Assembly (NCBI RefSeq): GCF_000508185.1
Contig: NZ_AYOY01000141.1
Span: 1 to 53,507 of the forward strand
Direction: 5' to 3'
DNA from: Sphingobium sp. C100
GTDB taxonomy: Bacteria; Pseudomonadota; Alphaproteobacteria; Sphingomonadales; Sphingomonadaceae
Length of the DNA: 53,507 bases
Shown: piece after piece, positions 33,173-40,312 of the stretch
How the letters are laid out: every line of letters begins with the position of its first letter
How positions within the stretch are numbered: position 1 is the stretch's first letter
Notes under the pieces: generated by a model
The model's input: only the letters and a program-made list of their open reading frames with translations
Database searches by the model: none
What the model was told of the DNA's origin: nothing
Position numbers and translations under genes: made by a program

Positions 33173-33957
33173 TGCAGGGTGTGCCGGCCTGGATGATGCA
33201 GTTGCTGCTGGTCGGCATCGCCTCGGCCCGGTTTGGCTTCGCCTTCGCGATCATTCCCCTGTTCGCACAGAACACCATTCCCGCGACCGTGCGCAACGCG
33301 ATCATCCTGACCTTCGGCGGAGTCGCCTTCGCGCTCCAGCCCAATTTCATGGTGAAGGACATCGGCACCTTCGGCTGGGCGATCATGCTGGTGCGCGAAG
33401 CCGGGATCGGCATCGCCATCGGTTTCTTCTTCGCCACCATTCTCTGGGCGATGGAGGCGGCGGGCGAGATCGTCGATGCAAAGGTCGGTGCCACCATCGG
33501 GCAGATATTGGAGCCCAATGGCGGCACCATGACCTCGCTCACCGGATCGTTCCTGCAACGCCTGGCCCATGTCCTGTTCGCGGCGTGGGGCGGCCTCCTG
33601 CTGCTTGTCGGCACGATCATGGAAAGTTTCGCCATCTGGCCGATCGCGCAGAGCTGGCCGACGCTCGATCCGCGTTCGCTGCTCCTGTTCGAAGGGGAAT
33701 TTGGTCGCCTTATGACGCTCGCCCTCATCTTTTCCGCCCCAATCCTGGTCATGCTCTATCTTGTCGACGCCTCGCTCGGCCTGCTCAACCGCTTCGCCCA
33801 GCAACTCAACGTCTTCTCGCTCTCCCTGTCGATCAAGAGCTGGGCGGCCACGGCACTGCTGCTGGTCCTCGTGCCCCTCCTGGCGCAAGCGGTGCTGATG
33901 GATCTCTCCACGCGCAGCGATGTGGTGCGCGCGGTCGCTCGGACGCTTGCGCGATGA
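33172..33957 (+). CDS. sctT: T3SS export channel protein SctT
   Basis: A 261-aa FliR/YscT-family protein. The ATG at 33172 overlaps the sctS stop (TGATG); a GTG three bases earlier is possible. Six TM helices are visible, with ARFGFAFAIIPLFAQNTIPATVRN (in part), WAMEAAGEIVDAKVGATIGQ and FSAPILVMLYLVDASLGLLN RFAQQLNVFSLS-type text, all canonical. One copy completes the SctR5S4T1 export channel. Its stop overlaps the ATG of the LuxR-type gene. Confidence 0.95.
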   Translation: MQGVPAWMMQLLLVGIASARFGFAFAIIPLFAQNTIPATVRNAIILTFGGVAFALQPNFMVKDIGTFGWAIMLVREAGIGIAIGFFFATILWAMEAAGEIVDAKVGATIGQILEPNGGTMTSLTGSFLQRLAHVLFAAWGGLLLLVGTIMESFAIWPIAQSWPTLDPRSLLLFEGEFGRLMTLALIFSAPILVMLYLVDASLGLLNRFAQQLNVFSLSLSIKSWAATALLLVLVPLLAQAVLMDLSTRSDVVRAVARTLAR

Positions 33958-34301
33958 CCGCCGCTGACGATGAAGAGGCCCGCCTGCGCGAGCTGATGCG
34001 CCTGCTGCGTCAGGCCGACGCGCGCGCGGCGGAAGAGGATGTGCCGCTCGGCGAATATCGCATCCCCCGTTCGCGCGTGCCCGAACGGCATAGCGCATCC
34101 ATCGGCACGCTCACGAAAACGGAGGTTGCGGTGCTCCGTTTCCTGGGCTGGGGCCGTGCCAATGCCGACATTGCGACCCTGCTGGTGATCAGCGAGAATA
34201 CGGTGCGGGTTCACCTCAACAATATGTGTCGCAAGCTGGAACTGGACGGTGTGCGGGAACTCAATGCGCTCGCGGGCCTGCTCTTCCATCCGCTGACCTA
34301 G
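33954..34301 (+). CDS. Small LuxR-type HTH regulator encoded in the T3SS operon
   Basis: A 115-aa protein beginning MTAADDEEARLRELMRLLRQ; the ATG overlaps the sctT stop. The N-terminal 50 residues are helical and charged with no receiver or ligand-binding domain. Residues about 51-113 are a LuxR/GerE HTH: LTKTEVAVLRFLGWGRANAD, IATLLVISENTVRVHLNNMC and RKLELDGVRELNALA. Its TAG stop is the TAG of the first repeat of island box B, so it borders the site it may bind. A dedicated activator of the boxes is a natural hypothesis. SsrB/HrpG-type partners or an AraC-type HrpX were not seen. Confidence 0.85.
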   Translation: MTAADDEEARLRELMRLLRQADARAAEEDVPLGEYRIPRSRVPERHSASIGTLTKTEVAVLRFLGWGRANADIATLLVISENTVRVHLNNMCRKLELDGVRELNALAGLLFHPLT

Positions 34302-34330
34302 TCGGATCGCTTAGCCGTTTAGTCGGATCG
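34299..34330 (+). promoter_or_regulatory. T3SS island box B (tandem repeat, period 21 bp)
   Basis: TAGTCGGATCG at 34299-34309 and again at 34320-34330. The first repeat contains the stop codon of the LuxR-type gene. The second ends 117 bp before the ATG of the 212-aa filament-like protein. A -10-like CATACA lies 38 bp after the start of the second repeat. Confidence 0.72.
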
Positions 34331-34447
34331 GTGAGGGCGGACGAAGAGAGGGTGGGTCATACAGGATGGCGACGACGGCGGTTCGACCCGTTCGCGCCGC
34401 CGTCCCGCCGCCCCGGACGGGCCAGATTTTCAGGACAGGAGAATAAG

Positions 34448-35086
34448 ATGTTCGGTATTGGTTCCTTCAACCCCATTTCCCTCCTCGCCACCTCCATGCT
34501 CGGCCCCGTCGGCGGCATCGTCGCCCAGATGGCGCAGCAGGTCTTCTCGCAGATGGGCCAGCAGCTGCTTCAGCAGTTTGGCGACAAGCTCGGCCTGCCC
34601 CAGGGCATCATCGACATGGCCCAGAGCCAGTTCGCCGGTTCGATCGGCGATGTGCAGGGCATGTTCAGCAACGCCGATGAAGCGCTCGACGCCTTCGGCC
34701 AGACGGTCGGCGCCAGCCCGTCCGACATCGCCAACGCGCAGAACGGCATCCAGCAGATGATGATGCAGTTCATCGAGGACATGAGCCAGAGCGAAGAGTT
34801 CAAGGAAGCCAAGGCTTCGGGCGGCAAGGGCAAGGGTTCGGTCGGCGGCGCCGGTTCGACCGGTGCGCCGGGCTGGCTGATGGCGATGGCTCAGGCTCTG
34901 GGCGCGGAGCTGGACCGTCTGGGCGAAGACATGCAGAGCCGCGCCGAATCGCTGAAGGGCGACGACGCCAGCGCCTCGGCCGAATTCGGCGTCGTTTCGC
35001 AGCAGTTCTCGATGCTGATGAACGCAACCAACAATGCGATCAAGACGATCGGCGAAGCGATGTCCAACACCGCCCGCAAGCAATAA
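34448..35086 (+). CDS. Putative T3SS-secreted filament/needle-like protein
   Basis: A 212-aa protein with a GGACAGGAG site. No Sec signal; the N-terminus is hydrophobic and Gln/Met-rich (LLATSMLGPVGGIVAQMAQQ, VFSQMGQQLLQQFGDKLG). A Gly/Ser/Lys linker (ASGGKGKGSVGGAGSTGAPG) divides two helical halves. The end, FSMLMNATNNAIKTIGEAMS then NTARKQ, resembles the C-terminus of the SctF-like protein (SKALETMARKQ). It may be an EspA-like filament, a tip/translocator protein or a second pilin. It has its own box-driven promoter and its own terminator, consistent with high expression of a structural secreted protein. Family not otherwise recognised. Confidence 0.6.
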   Translation: MFGIGSFNPISLLATSMLGPVGGIVAQMAQQVFSQMGQQLLQQFGDKLGLPQGIIDMAQSQFAGSIGDVQGMFSNADEALDAFGQTVGASPSDIANAQNGIQQMMMQFIEDMSQSEEFKEAKASGGKGKGSVGGAGSTGAPGWLMAMAQALGAELDRLGEDMQSRAESLKGDDASASAEFGVVSQQFSMLMNATNNAIKTIGEAMSNTARKQ

Positions 35087-35112
35087 CCGCTTACCCCGCA
35101 AAGCGAACGGTT

Positions 35113-35149
35113 GGAGGCCCATCCCTTGGATCGGGCCTCCTTCTCTTTT
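35113..35149 (+). terminator. Rho-independent terminator after the filament-like gene
   Basis: GGAGGCCC (35113-35120) pairs with GGGCCTCC (35133-35140), a perfect 8-bp GC stem with a 12-base loop, followed by TTCTCTTTT. It lies 26 bp after the stop at 35086 and closes the box-B transcription unit. Confidence 0.88.
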
Positions 35150-35180
35150 ACTAAGGCATTGACGAGACAGGAGGACTATC

Positions 35181-35489
35181 ATGTTCCGCACTGTATTGCT
35201 GGCATTGGCCATCGCCCTTCCCGCTGGCGCCGCCATGGCCCAGGACATCGCCCCGGTCATCAGCCCCGGCCAGGCCGCAGAGGGTATTTTCCACCGCTCC
35301 GTCGCCGAAGGACAGGCGAAGCGAATTCGCGAAAAGCGTTCGGGCAGCGGCGGTTATGCCGTCCTTCCCGGCACAACGCCGGGCCAGGCAAAGGCCTGCG
35401 CCAGCCGTCCCAACCTGCGCGCACGCTATGGCGCTGACCATCCCAAGATCCTGAAGCTGGAACAGCTTTGCACCCAGGCGGGCTATTGA
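35181..35489 (+). CDS. Small secreted periplasmic protein, unknown
   Basis: A 102-aa protein with signal peptide MFRTVLLALAIALPAGAAMAQD and a mature part of about 80 residues (GQAAEGIFHRSVAEGQAKRI, then LPGTTPGQAKACASRPNLRA). Two Cys residues (KACAS and EQLCTQ) may form a disulfide. The start has AGGAGGAC upstream. No family is recognised. It lies inside the island between a terminator and box C; its promoter is not obvious. It could be an accessory, inhibitor or immunity protein in the periplasm, but nothing in it shows this. Confidence 0.6.
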   Translation: MFRTVLLALAIALPAGAAMAQDIAPVISPGQAAEGIFHRSVAEGQAKRIREKRSGSGGYAVLPGTTPGQAKACASRPNLRARYGADHPKILKLEQLCTQAGY

Positions 35490-35497
35490 TCGGCCGC

Positions 35498-35529
35498 TAA
35501 TCGATCCGACTAGCAGCCTAGTCGGATAG
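35498..35529 (+). promoter_or_regulatory. T3SS island box C (tandem repeat, period 21 bp)
   Basis: TAATCGATCCG at 35498-35508 (a degraded copy) and TAGTCGGATAG at 35519-35529. The second repeat ends 63 bp before the ATG at 35593. A -10-like CATGCT lies 38 bp after the start of the second repeat. Of the five boxes this is the least perfect. Confidence 0.65.
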
Positions 35530-35592
35530 CGGAGTGCGCCTGTGCGCTGCCCCGCTCATGCTGTCGCCGATCGACGTGACAGGAGAAGCGCC

Positions 35593-36150
35593 ATGTTCCT
35601 GGGCTATCTGACCAACAAGGCCGGCGACGCGGTTCCGCTGCTGGACCGCCCCCTCAACACCATGGCCTGGTATCTGCCGCCCAAAAGCGCGGCGAACCGC
35701 AGCGCCAACACGACCTGCCAGCAGATGGGGCCGGGCATCTATGGCTCCTTCGGCAGCGAAATCCATGGCGGCGCCACCGCCTTTCCCCGCATCGCGCGCC
35801 ATTATGAGGCGGCGGGCGGTACCCTGGCCGATCCCGACGCGGCGCCGGTGGTGACCTTGGCGCCCGCTGCCGGGCGCGCCAGTCTTGACCTTGGTGCCGA
35901 CTATCGACTGTCGCTCGACGGCGATAGCGGCGCGGTCCTGATCGATCATCTGCCGAGCGGCACGCAAACAGCGATCTGGGGCGGGGACGCACCACTGCAC
36001 TGGGAAAGCTGGTTCGGCCTGGACGATGGCACCGCCATTGCCATCGAAGTCGGCCCGGCATCCGACCATGCCGACGCTATCGTCGCGGGCCGCATCGACG
36101 TGACCCGCGATGGCGTCACAATGTCGTTGCGCGCGATGGATCGCGATTGA
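35593..36150 (+). CDS. Putative T3SS substrate, degenerate DUF1521-like protein
   Basis: A 185-aa protein; ATG at 35593 (MFLGYLTNKAGDAVPLLDRP) with GGAGAAG upstream. No signal peptide. Residues about 95-185 can be aligned by eye with the DUF1521 protein encoded at 37441: ASLDLGADYRLSLDGDSG / ASIDLGDGYSLELDERNS, then GTQTAIWGGDAPLHWESW where the paralogue has GETTRIWGDPHVD, then DDGTAIAIEV / ENGTKITIDT, and VAGRIDVTRDG / LASKLTITKGD. The GDPHVD self-cleavage motif is therefore replaced. It follows island box C. Function unknown; a cleavage-dead relative of the autocleaving protein is the best description. Confidence 0.65.
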   Translation: MFLGYLTNKAGDAVPLLDRPLNTMAWYLPPKSAANRSANTTCQQMGPGIYGSFGSEIHGGATAFPRIARHYEAAGGTLADPDAAPVVTLAPAAGRASLDLGADYRLSLDGDSGAVLIDHLPSGTQTAIWGGDAPLHWESWFGLDDGTAIAIEVGPASDHADAIVAGRIDVTRDGVTMSLRAMDRD

Positions 36151-36172
36151 ACGGATCAGTGGGGAAGCTGGG

Positions 36173-36847
36173 ATGAGACTGGACTCGCTACTTGCCGTCG
36201 CCGGCATGATCGCCGCACTCTTCGCGCAACAGGGCGTCAATCATGGAGCGCCCAGCGCCCGCTTCGACCCGGACGCCATTCCCGCGCTCGACCTCGCGCC
36301 CGGACGGGGCGCTGCATCGAACATCGACGCGGGCTATCGTCCCGATCCTGCGGTGCGACGCAAGCTCGCCGACATCATGGGCGACGCAGCGGCGAAGCAG
36401 GGGCCGGAGGCGGAAGCCGATATGCGGCAGGTTGTCCTTTCGGGCCGGGCGGTCGCCGAATATGAGAAGGTCGCACCCATGCTTGGCTACCACGCGAATG
36501 ATGCCGTTGATGGCCTTGCCTTCTATCTGCTCGCCCAGTGGGGCGTCGCCAACGACCATCGGCCTGCCATGACCCGCGCCCAGGCGGCGGGCGTCCGGCG
36601 TCAGGCCGCCAACGCCTTTGCCAGCGTCGCCGACCAAGTGAATAGCGATGCGCTGCGCCAGGAGTTTGGCGAGATGCTGATGATCCAGGGCGCCATCATG
36701 GCGGGCACGCACGAAGCCGCGCTGCGCAGTGGCGACGAAGCCGCGCTCGCGCGCTATGCCGAAATGGCGCGGCGCGGCGGGCGGCAGCTTTTTCAGGCTG
36801 ACCCGGTCGATGTCCTCCTCACCGATGATGGATTTCGCCACCGCTAA
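36173..36847 (+). CDS. Secreted hypothetical protein, possibly DUF6683-like
   Basis: A 224-aa protein starting MRLDSLLAVAGMIAALFAQQ, 22 bp after the previous stop, with a signal-peptide-like N-terminus. The rest is helical: SNIDAGYRPDPAVRRKLADI, YEKVAPMLGYHANDAVDGLA, FYLLAQWGVANDHRPAMTRA and LRQEFGEMLMIQGAIMAGTH. The pattern of a start near Y-x-P-x(3)-VR and a W-x-VAN-x(6)-T segment resembles DUF6683-type proteins, but this is tentative. It shares a transcript with the degenerate DUF1521 gene. Its TAA stop is part of island box D. A periplasmic partner for a secreted product is conceivable. Confidence 0.55.
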   Translation: MRLDSLLAVAGMIAALFAQQGVNHGAPSARFDPDAIPALDLAPGRGAASNIDAGYRPDPAVRRKLADIMGDAAAKQGPEAEADMRQVVLSGRAVAEYEKVAPMLGYHANDAVDGLAFYLLAQWGVANDHRPAMTRAQAAGVRRQAANAFASVADQVNSDALRQEFGEMLMIQGAIMAGTHEAALRSGDEAALARYAEMARRGGRQLFQADPVDVLLTDDGFRHR

Positions 36848-36876
36848 TCGGATCGACTAGCCCGCTAGTCGGATCG
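36845..36876 (+). promoter_or_regulatory. T3SS island box D (tandem repeat, period 21 bp)
   Basis: TAATCGGATCG at 36845-36855 and TAGTCGGATCG at 36866-36876; the first copy provides the TAA stop of the preceding gene. The second ends 81 bp before the ATG at 36958, and a -10-like TATGCT follows 41 bp after the start of the second repeat. The most regular copy of the family. Confidence 0.75.
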
Positions 36877-36957
36877 CGGAGCGCGTCGCTCGCCCCAATC
36901 TGCTCTTATGCTCTGCGACAGGACGGCATTTGCCGTCGACAAGATGAGACGACCAGC

Positions 36958-37398
36958 ATGACCATCGATCCTAATATCAGCGGCGCAAGCGCCATCGGCG
37001 CGATTGGCGCTACCGGCAATGGCGGGTCGGGCACGGGACCGGCTGGCCAGGTCCGCGCGCTCGCCGCGCAGGTCGTGACTCAGGTAGCGGGCGGGTTCGG
37101 GCTCCTGCCGCTCGGCGCGCCGGGGCAGGGCGATATTTACGGCCTGCGCGCGCTGGCGGACGAGATCGGCGCGGCGTTTGGCGGATCGGCCGCTGATGCG
37201 GGGGCGCTGACCCGCGCGATCGAGGATTTTGCCGGAACCGTCGCCGTCGACATGGCGGCCTATGCCGACGGCCGGACCCTGGAATTGGCGGAAGGCGCGA
37301 TCGGCGCTTCCACCCTTGCCACCGCCGGCGACATTGCCGGCATCATCGACGGACTGGATCAGGCGCGCGTGGCCCTGGCAGGCGCGCGTCCCGCTTAA
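36958..37398 (+). CDS. Small island protein, probable T3SS substrate or chaperone-like
   Basis: A 146-aa protein without a Sec signal. The first 30 residues are Gly/Ala/Ser-rich (ISGASAIGAIGATGNGGSGT), as in many type III secretion signals. The rest is helical and Ala-rich (RALAAQVVTQVAGGFGLLPL, IEDFAGTVAVDMAAYADGRT). No family is recognised. It is the first gene after box D and precedes the DUF1521 gene by 42 bp, so the two are likely made together; it could be that protein's partner. Confidence 0.55.
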   Translation: MTIDPNISGASAIGAIGATGNGGSGTGPAGQVRALAAQVVTQVAGGFGLLPLGAPGQGDIYGLRALADEIGAAFGGSAADAGALTRAIEDFAGTVAVDMAAYADGRTLELAEGAIGASTLATAGDIAGIIDGLDQARVALAGARPA

Positions 37399-37404
37399 CA
37401 TGCC

Positions 37405-37419
37405 GGCCCGAAACGGGCC
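37405..37419 (+). other. Small intergenic hairpin GGCCCG-AAA-CGGGCC
   Basis: A perfect 6-bp GC stem with an AAA loop lies between the 36958 and 37441 genes, without a T-run. It may tune the relative expression of the two genes by mRNA stability or partial termination; it is not a convincing terminator. Confidence 0.4.
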
Positions 37420-37440
37420 ATGCAACGAAAGGGAATGGAC

Positions 37441-38304
37441 ATGACAACGATCATCAACAACACGTTCAATCTCAATTTTGGCACCACCAACAATTTCAAC
37501 GCTACCGGAGCCAACCCACTGGCGGGCGCGATGACGATGCAGCTCGCCAGCGGGATCATGGCCAGCTACTTCCAGCCGATGATGGCCAGCGCCTTCGCGT
37601 CCGCCACCTTGCCGATGATGTTCCAGATGCAGGGCGGTGCGATGCTGCCGGGCAATGGCGGCCAGACGCCCAGCTTCGTGCCGACGCAGGGCGCCAGCTG
37701 GACCGCCACGATGGAAGGCGAAAGCCAGGCGTCGATCGACCTTGGCGACGGTTATTCGCTGGAGCTGGACGAGCGCAACTCGGAAATCCATATCTATAAT
37801 GCGGACACCGGCGAAACGACGCGCATATGGGGCGACCCTCATGTCGATATCGACGGCGAGCACGCCTTCGACTTCTGGGGCACCACGACCTTTGAGCTGG
37901 AAAACGGCACGAAGATCACCATCGACACCGAACAATATGCCGCCAACCCCAGCGAGTATCTGGCCAGCAAGCTGACCATCACCAAGGGCGACCAGGCGAT
38001 CGTCGTCGACGGCATCAGCCAGAACCAGATTGGCGACCTGTCGATCACGCAGTCCAACAACGGCCAGATGCTTGACGCGATGACCCGCGACGGCTTTGTG
38101 CTGGAGGAAAATGCGACCGGCGCCGGCTGGCGTTCGGAACTGACCGGCGACATCGCTACCCAGGCGGACCTCAATCTCACGAAGGTCGGGGCGATCTACG
38201 GCCCGGACAGCGAAATGCCGAGCATGGGCGAAATCACCCAGCAGCTTTCCGCCTTCCTGCTGTTCGGCCTGGTGAACGCGCTCACCAACGCGGCGCGCGG
38301 CTGA
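37441..38304 (+). CDS. DUF1521 (metal-ion-inducible autocleavage domain) protein, putative T3SS substrate
   Basis: A 287-aa protein. The ATG at 37441 fits the GAAAGGGA site best; an in-frame ATG lies 6 bp earlier. An Asn/Thr-rich N-terminus (IINNTFNLNFGTTNNFNATG), a Met-rich stretch, then the DUF1521 domain at about 88-245. It has RIWGDPHVDIDGEHAFDFWG with the GDPHVD motif at 131-136, then TFELENGTKITIDTEQYA, LASKLTITKGDQAIVVDGIS. A hydrophobic tail (AFLLFGLVNALTNAARG) ends it. In Bradyrhizobium NopE1 and a Vibrio coralliilyticus protein this domain cleaves itself after the Asp of GDPHVD on Ca binding, and NopE1 is a T3SS effector. Autocleavage here is predicted from motif conservation. Confidence 0.88.
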   Translation: MTTIINNTFNLNFGTTNNFNATGANPLAGAMTMQLASGIMASYFQPMMASAFASATLPMMFQMQGGAMLPGNGGQTPSFVPTQGASWTATMEGESQASIDLGDGYSLELDERNSEIHIYNADTGETTRIWGDPHVDIDGEHAFDFWGTTTFELENGTKITIDTEQYAANPSEYLASKLTITKGDQAIVVDGISQNQIGDLSITQSNNGQMLDAMTRDGFVLEENATGAGWRSELTGDIATQADLNLTKVGAIYGPDSEMPSMGEITQQLSAFLLFGLVNALTNAARG

Positions 38305-38312
38305 CGCGGCGC

Positions 38313-38353
38313 ATGGGGGCGGCTCCCCCCATCCCCTTGGCCGCCCCCATTTT
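38313..38353 (+). terminator. Rho-independent terminator after the DUF1521 gene
   Basis: ATGGGGGCGGC (38313-38323) pairs perfectly with GCCGCCCCCAT (38340-38350), an 11-bp stem with a 16-base loop, followed by TTTTC. It isolates the DUF1521 unit from the nuclease gene that starts 33 bp later, so the nuclease must have its own promoter or depend on read-through. Confidence 0.88.
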
Positions 38354-38385
38354 CCTGTCTCCCCAGAGGTATCGAGGGTGTAATC

Positions 38386-39804
38386 ATGGGTACGGAAGCT
38401 GCAGACAGCATTGGCCAGGACTCGGCTGGCATCGGTTCGAGCGCGTCCACATCGACAGATGTTGCGGCCGGCATGGTGAGCGACAATCGCACCGCTGGCA
38501 CCCTCGATACAACCGCCCTGGCTGCCGATGTCCAGGCGCGCACCGCCAACGACCCGCAGGCCCAGGCTGACCTGACGGCCGCGCTCGAAGCGCAGATGAC
38601 GCCGGTCGAACGCGGCCAGTTCAGCGCTGCGATGCAGGTCGCGAACGATAATGTCGCGGCCGACCCGGCCTATGGCGTATCGATTGAGGGCGAGGCGTTC
38701 GCCGTGGGCGACTTCCCTGACGCGCCGGCCGCCTCGACCTGGGGGTCGCAGCCTGTGGGATCGGGCTATAAGGAAGCCTGGGACGCCACGGCCGCGCGGC
38801 TGGGGACGACGGACCCCGCCGCCATCACCGCCGAAATCGAGGCGCAGTTGACGCCGCCGTCGCAGGTTACGGTGCTTGACCCGATCGTCATAGAAGCCGA
38901 TGCGGGCGCGCAGTCCGGTAACGCTCCGGCCGGCGAACAGCCGGCGGAGGAGGGGATCGGCTCCTTCTTCGAAGGTATGGTGAAGGGCGACTTCGCCGAC
39001 AATGATAGCTGGTCCGCAACGGCCGGGCAGGTCATTGGCGGCTTCATTCCGGTCGTGGGGCAGATTGGCGACGCGCGCGACACGGTCGCCGCCATCGGCG
39101 GCGTAATCCAGGGCGAAGATGGCGCGTGGGGCAATCTGGGCCTCGCCGCGCTGGGCTGGGTGCCGGGCATTGGCGACGCTGCCAAGGGCGCATTGCGCGG
39201 CGGTGAAAAGGCGCTTGATGCCGGCACGGAAGTCGCCGAGCAGGTCGTGCGGCATGGCGATGATGTCGCGCGCCAGGCGGACGATCTGGCGGGCGCGGTC
39301 GATGACATCCCGGTCCGCCGGTTCGACAATGCCGACGAATTCAACCGCGTGGCCAATAACCCTGCGCCTAACAGCAGCTACAGCTACGGCAATTTCTCCT
39401 ACCGCACGGACGCCCATGGCCGCGTGACCGAGGCGCAGGGCCGGATCGAGGTCAGCCCCGCCGGTCGCAACGACAATGACCTTCAGGCGCAGATCGGCCG
39501 GGAAGGCCGACCGACCGACGTCGGCTTCCATATTTTCGCGGATCGTTTCGGTGGGCAGACCAATCGCCTGAACGTCGTTCCGGGCAATGGCAGGCCGATC
39601 GGCGACAACGCCCCCAATCTCAACCAGGGACCATATAAGCGTTTCGAAAATATGCTGGCGGAGCTATCCGCGGACAACCGAGTTGATGCCCGCATAGAGA
39701 TGCAATATGATCCTGCTAACGCGACCTCGCGGCCCGATCGCTTCGTCGCGCACTACCGGGTGAATGATGGCGACTGGGTGCAACAGACGTTCATCAACAA
39801 ATAG
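38386..39804 (+). CDS. Putative T3SS toxin with pre-toxin region and C-terminal His-Me-finger nuclease
   Basis: A 472-aa protein. The N-terminal half is acidic and disordered-looking with no Sec signal. Residues about 208-270 are hydrophobic and Gly-rich (AGQVIGGFIPVVGQIGDARD, GLAALGWVPGIGDAAKGALR), the pre-toxin signature that precedes toxin domains in polymorphic toxins. The C-terminal domain (310-472) matches the Endonuclease_NS_2-type DNA/RNA nucleases: DVGFHIFADRFGGQTNRLNV with candidate catalytic His382 (GHLIANRFGG in relatives), VVPGN with Asn401, NLNQGPYKRFENML, and a final YDPANATSRPDRFVAHYRVN. A YezG-like gene follows 24 bp later. Delivery by the island's T3SS is inferred from location and absence of T6/T7/CDI markers (no Rhs, PAAR, LXG or WxG). 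Confidence 0.78.
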   Translation: MGTEAADSIGQDSAGIGSSASTSTDVAAGMVSDNRTAGTLDTTALAADVQARTANDPQAQADLTAALEAQMTPVERGQFSAAMQVANDNVAADPAYGVSIEGEAFAVGDFPDAPAASTWGSQPVGSGYKEAWDATAARLGTTDPAAITAEIEAQLTPPSQVTVLDPIVIEADAGAQSGNAPAGEQPAEEGIGSFFEGMVKGDFADNDSWSATAGQVIGGFIPVVGQIGDARDTVAAIGGVIQGEDGAWGNLGLAALGWVPGIGDAAKGALRGGEKALDAGTEVAEQVVRHGDDVARQADDLAGAVDDIPVRRFDNADEFNRVANNPAPNSSYSYGNFSYRTDAHGRVTEAQGRIEVSPAGRNDNDLQAQIGREGRPTDVGFHIFADRFGGQTNRLNVVPGNGRPIGDNAPNLNQGPYKRFENMLAELSADNRVDARIEMQYDPANATSRPDRFVAHYRVNDGDWVQQTFINK

Positions 39805-39828
39805 ACGTCAACAATCAGGGATCGACTT

Positions 39829-40239
39829 ATGGACTTCACCGCGGCGCAGGTTGAAGTGGTCAAAATGGTGGTCGGTTGCGCCGGCGCCAATCGTTGGGAC
39901 CAGATTTTCGTCGATGCCGAAATTGATGAAGGCGAAGACGGCTATTCGCTGAGCACGGTCAGCTTTGCCGTCGCCCCCGGCGCGGCGGGCCAGCCGGTGA
40001 AGGTGCCTTTTTCCATCGATATGTCCGGCCAGGATGCGATGGTCGCCCTCTATCGGCAGCGCCGTGACGATGCCGGCGATCAGATTACCGGCTTCGATCT
40101 CACTGTCGAATCCGACGGCCGCTTCCGCTTCCGCTTCAGCCATGACGAACCCAGGCGTGCGCGTGGCCAATGGGATGCGGATAAGGCCAAGCGGCTGGAA
40201 AATTACCTCAACTGGTATCAGAACGACCGGGTCGGTTGA
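39829..40239 (+). CDS. Putative immunity protein, YezG/DUF600-like
   Basis: A 136-aa cytosolic acidic protein, 24 bp after the nuclease toxin. The layout fits the YezG (DUF600) immunity family: EVVKMVVGCAGANRWDQIFV, a central SLSTVSFAVAPG strand region, ALYRQRRDDAGDQITGFDLT and VESDGRFRFRFSHDEPRRA, ending in a helix (WDADKAKRLENYLNWYQ). In Bacillus the YezG protein neutralises YeeF, whose toxin domain is also an NS_2-type nuclease, so the pairing makes sense. The family match is by eye and moderate; the toxin-immunity context is the stronger argument. Confidence 0.6.
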   Translation: MDFTAAQVEVVKMVVGCAGANRWDQIFVDAEIDEGEDGYSLSTVSFAVAPGAAGQPVKVPFSIDMSGQDAMVALYRQRRDDAGDQITGFDLTVESDGRFRFRFSHDEPRRARGQWDADKAKRLENYLNWYQNDRVG

Positions 40240-40312
40240 TCCGCGGGGACGCTCTGACCACCATGCCGCTGCATGTCGCGGATGCGCGCCTCCAGCCTGC
40301 CGAAGATCGCCC

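Noticed and set aside
34226..34447. N-terminal extension of the filament-like protein
   Set aside because: The extension is a shadow of the LuxR-type gene and box B; GGACAGGAG before the ATG at 34448 fixes the start.
36865..39531. Very long open frame (888 codons) on the minus strand
   Set aside because: It is antisense to the box-D, DUF1521 and toxin genes and has no recognisable domain; long antisense frames are common in GC-rich codon usage.
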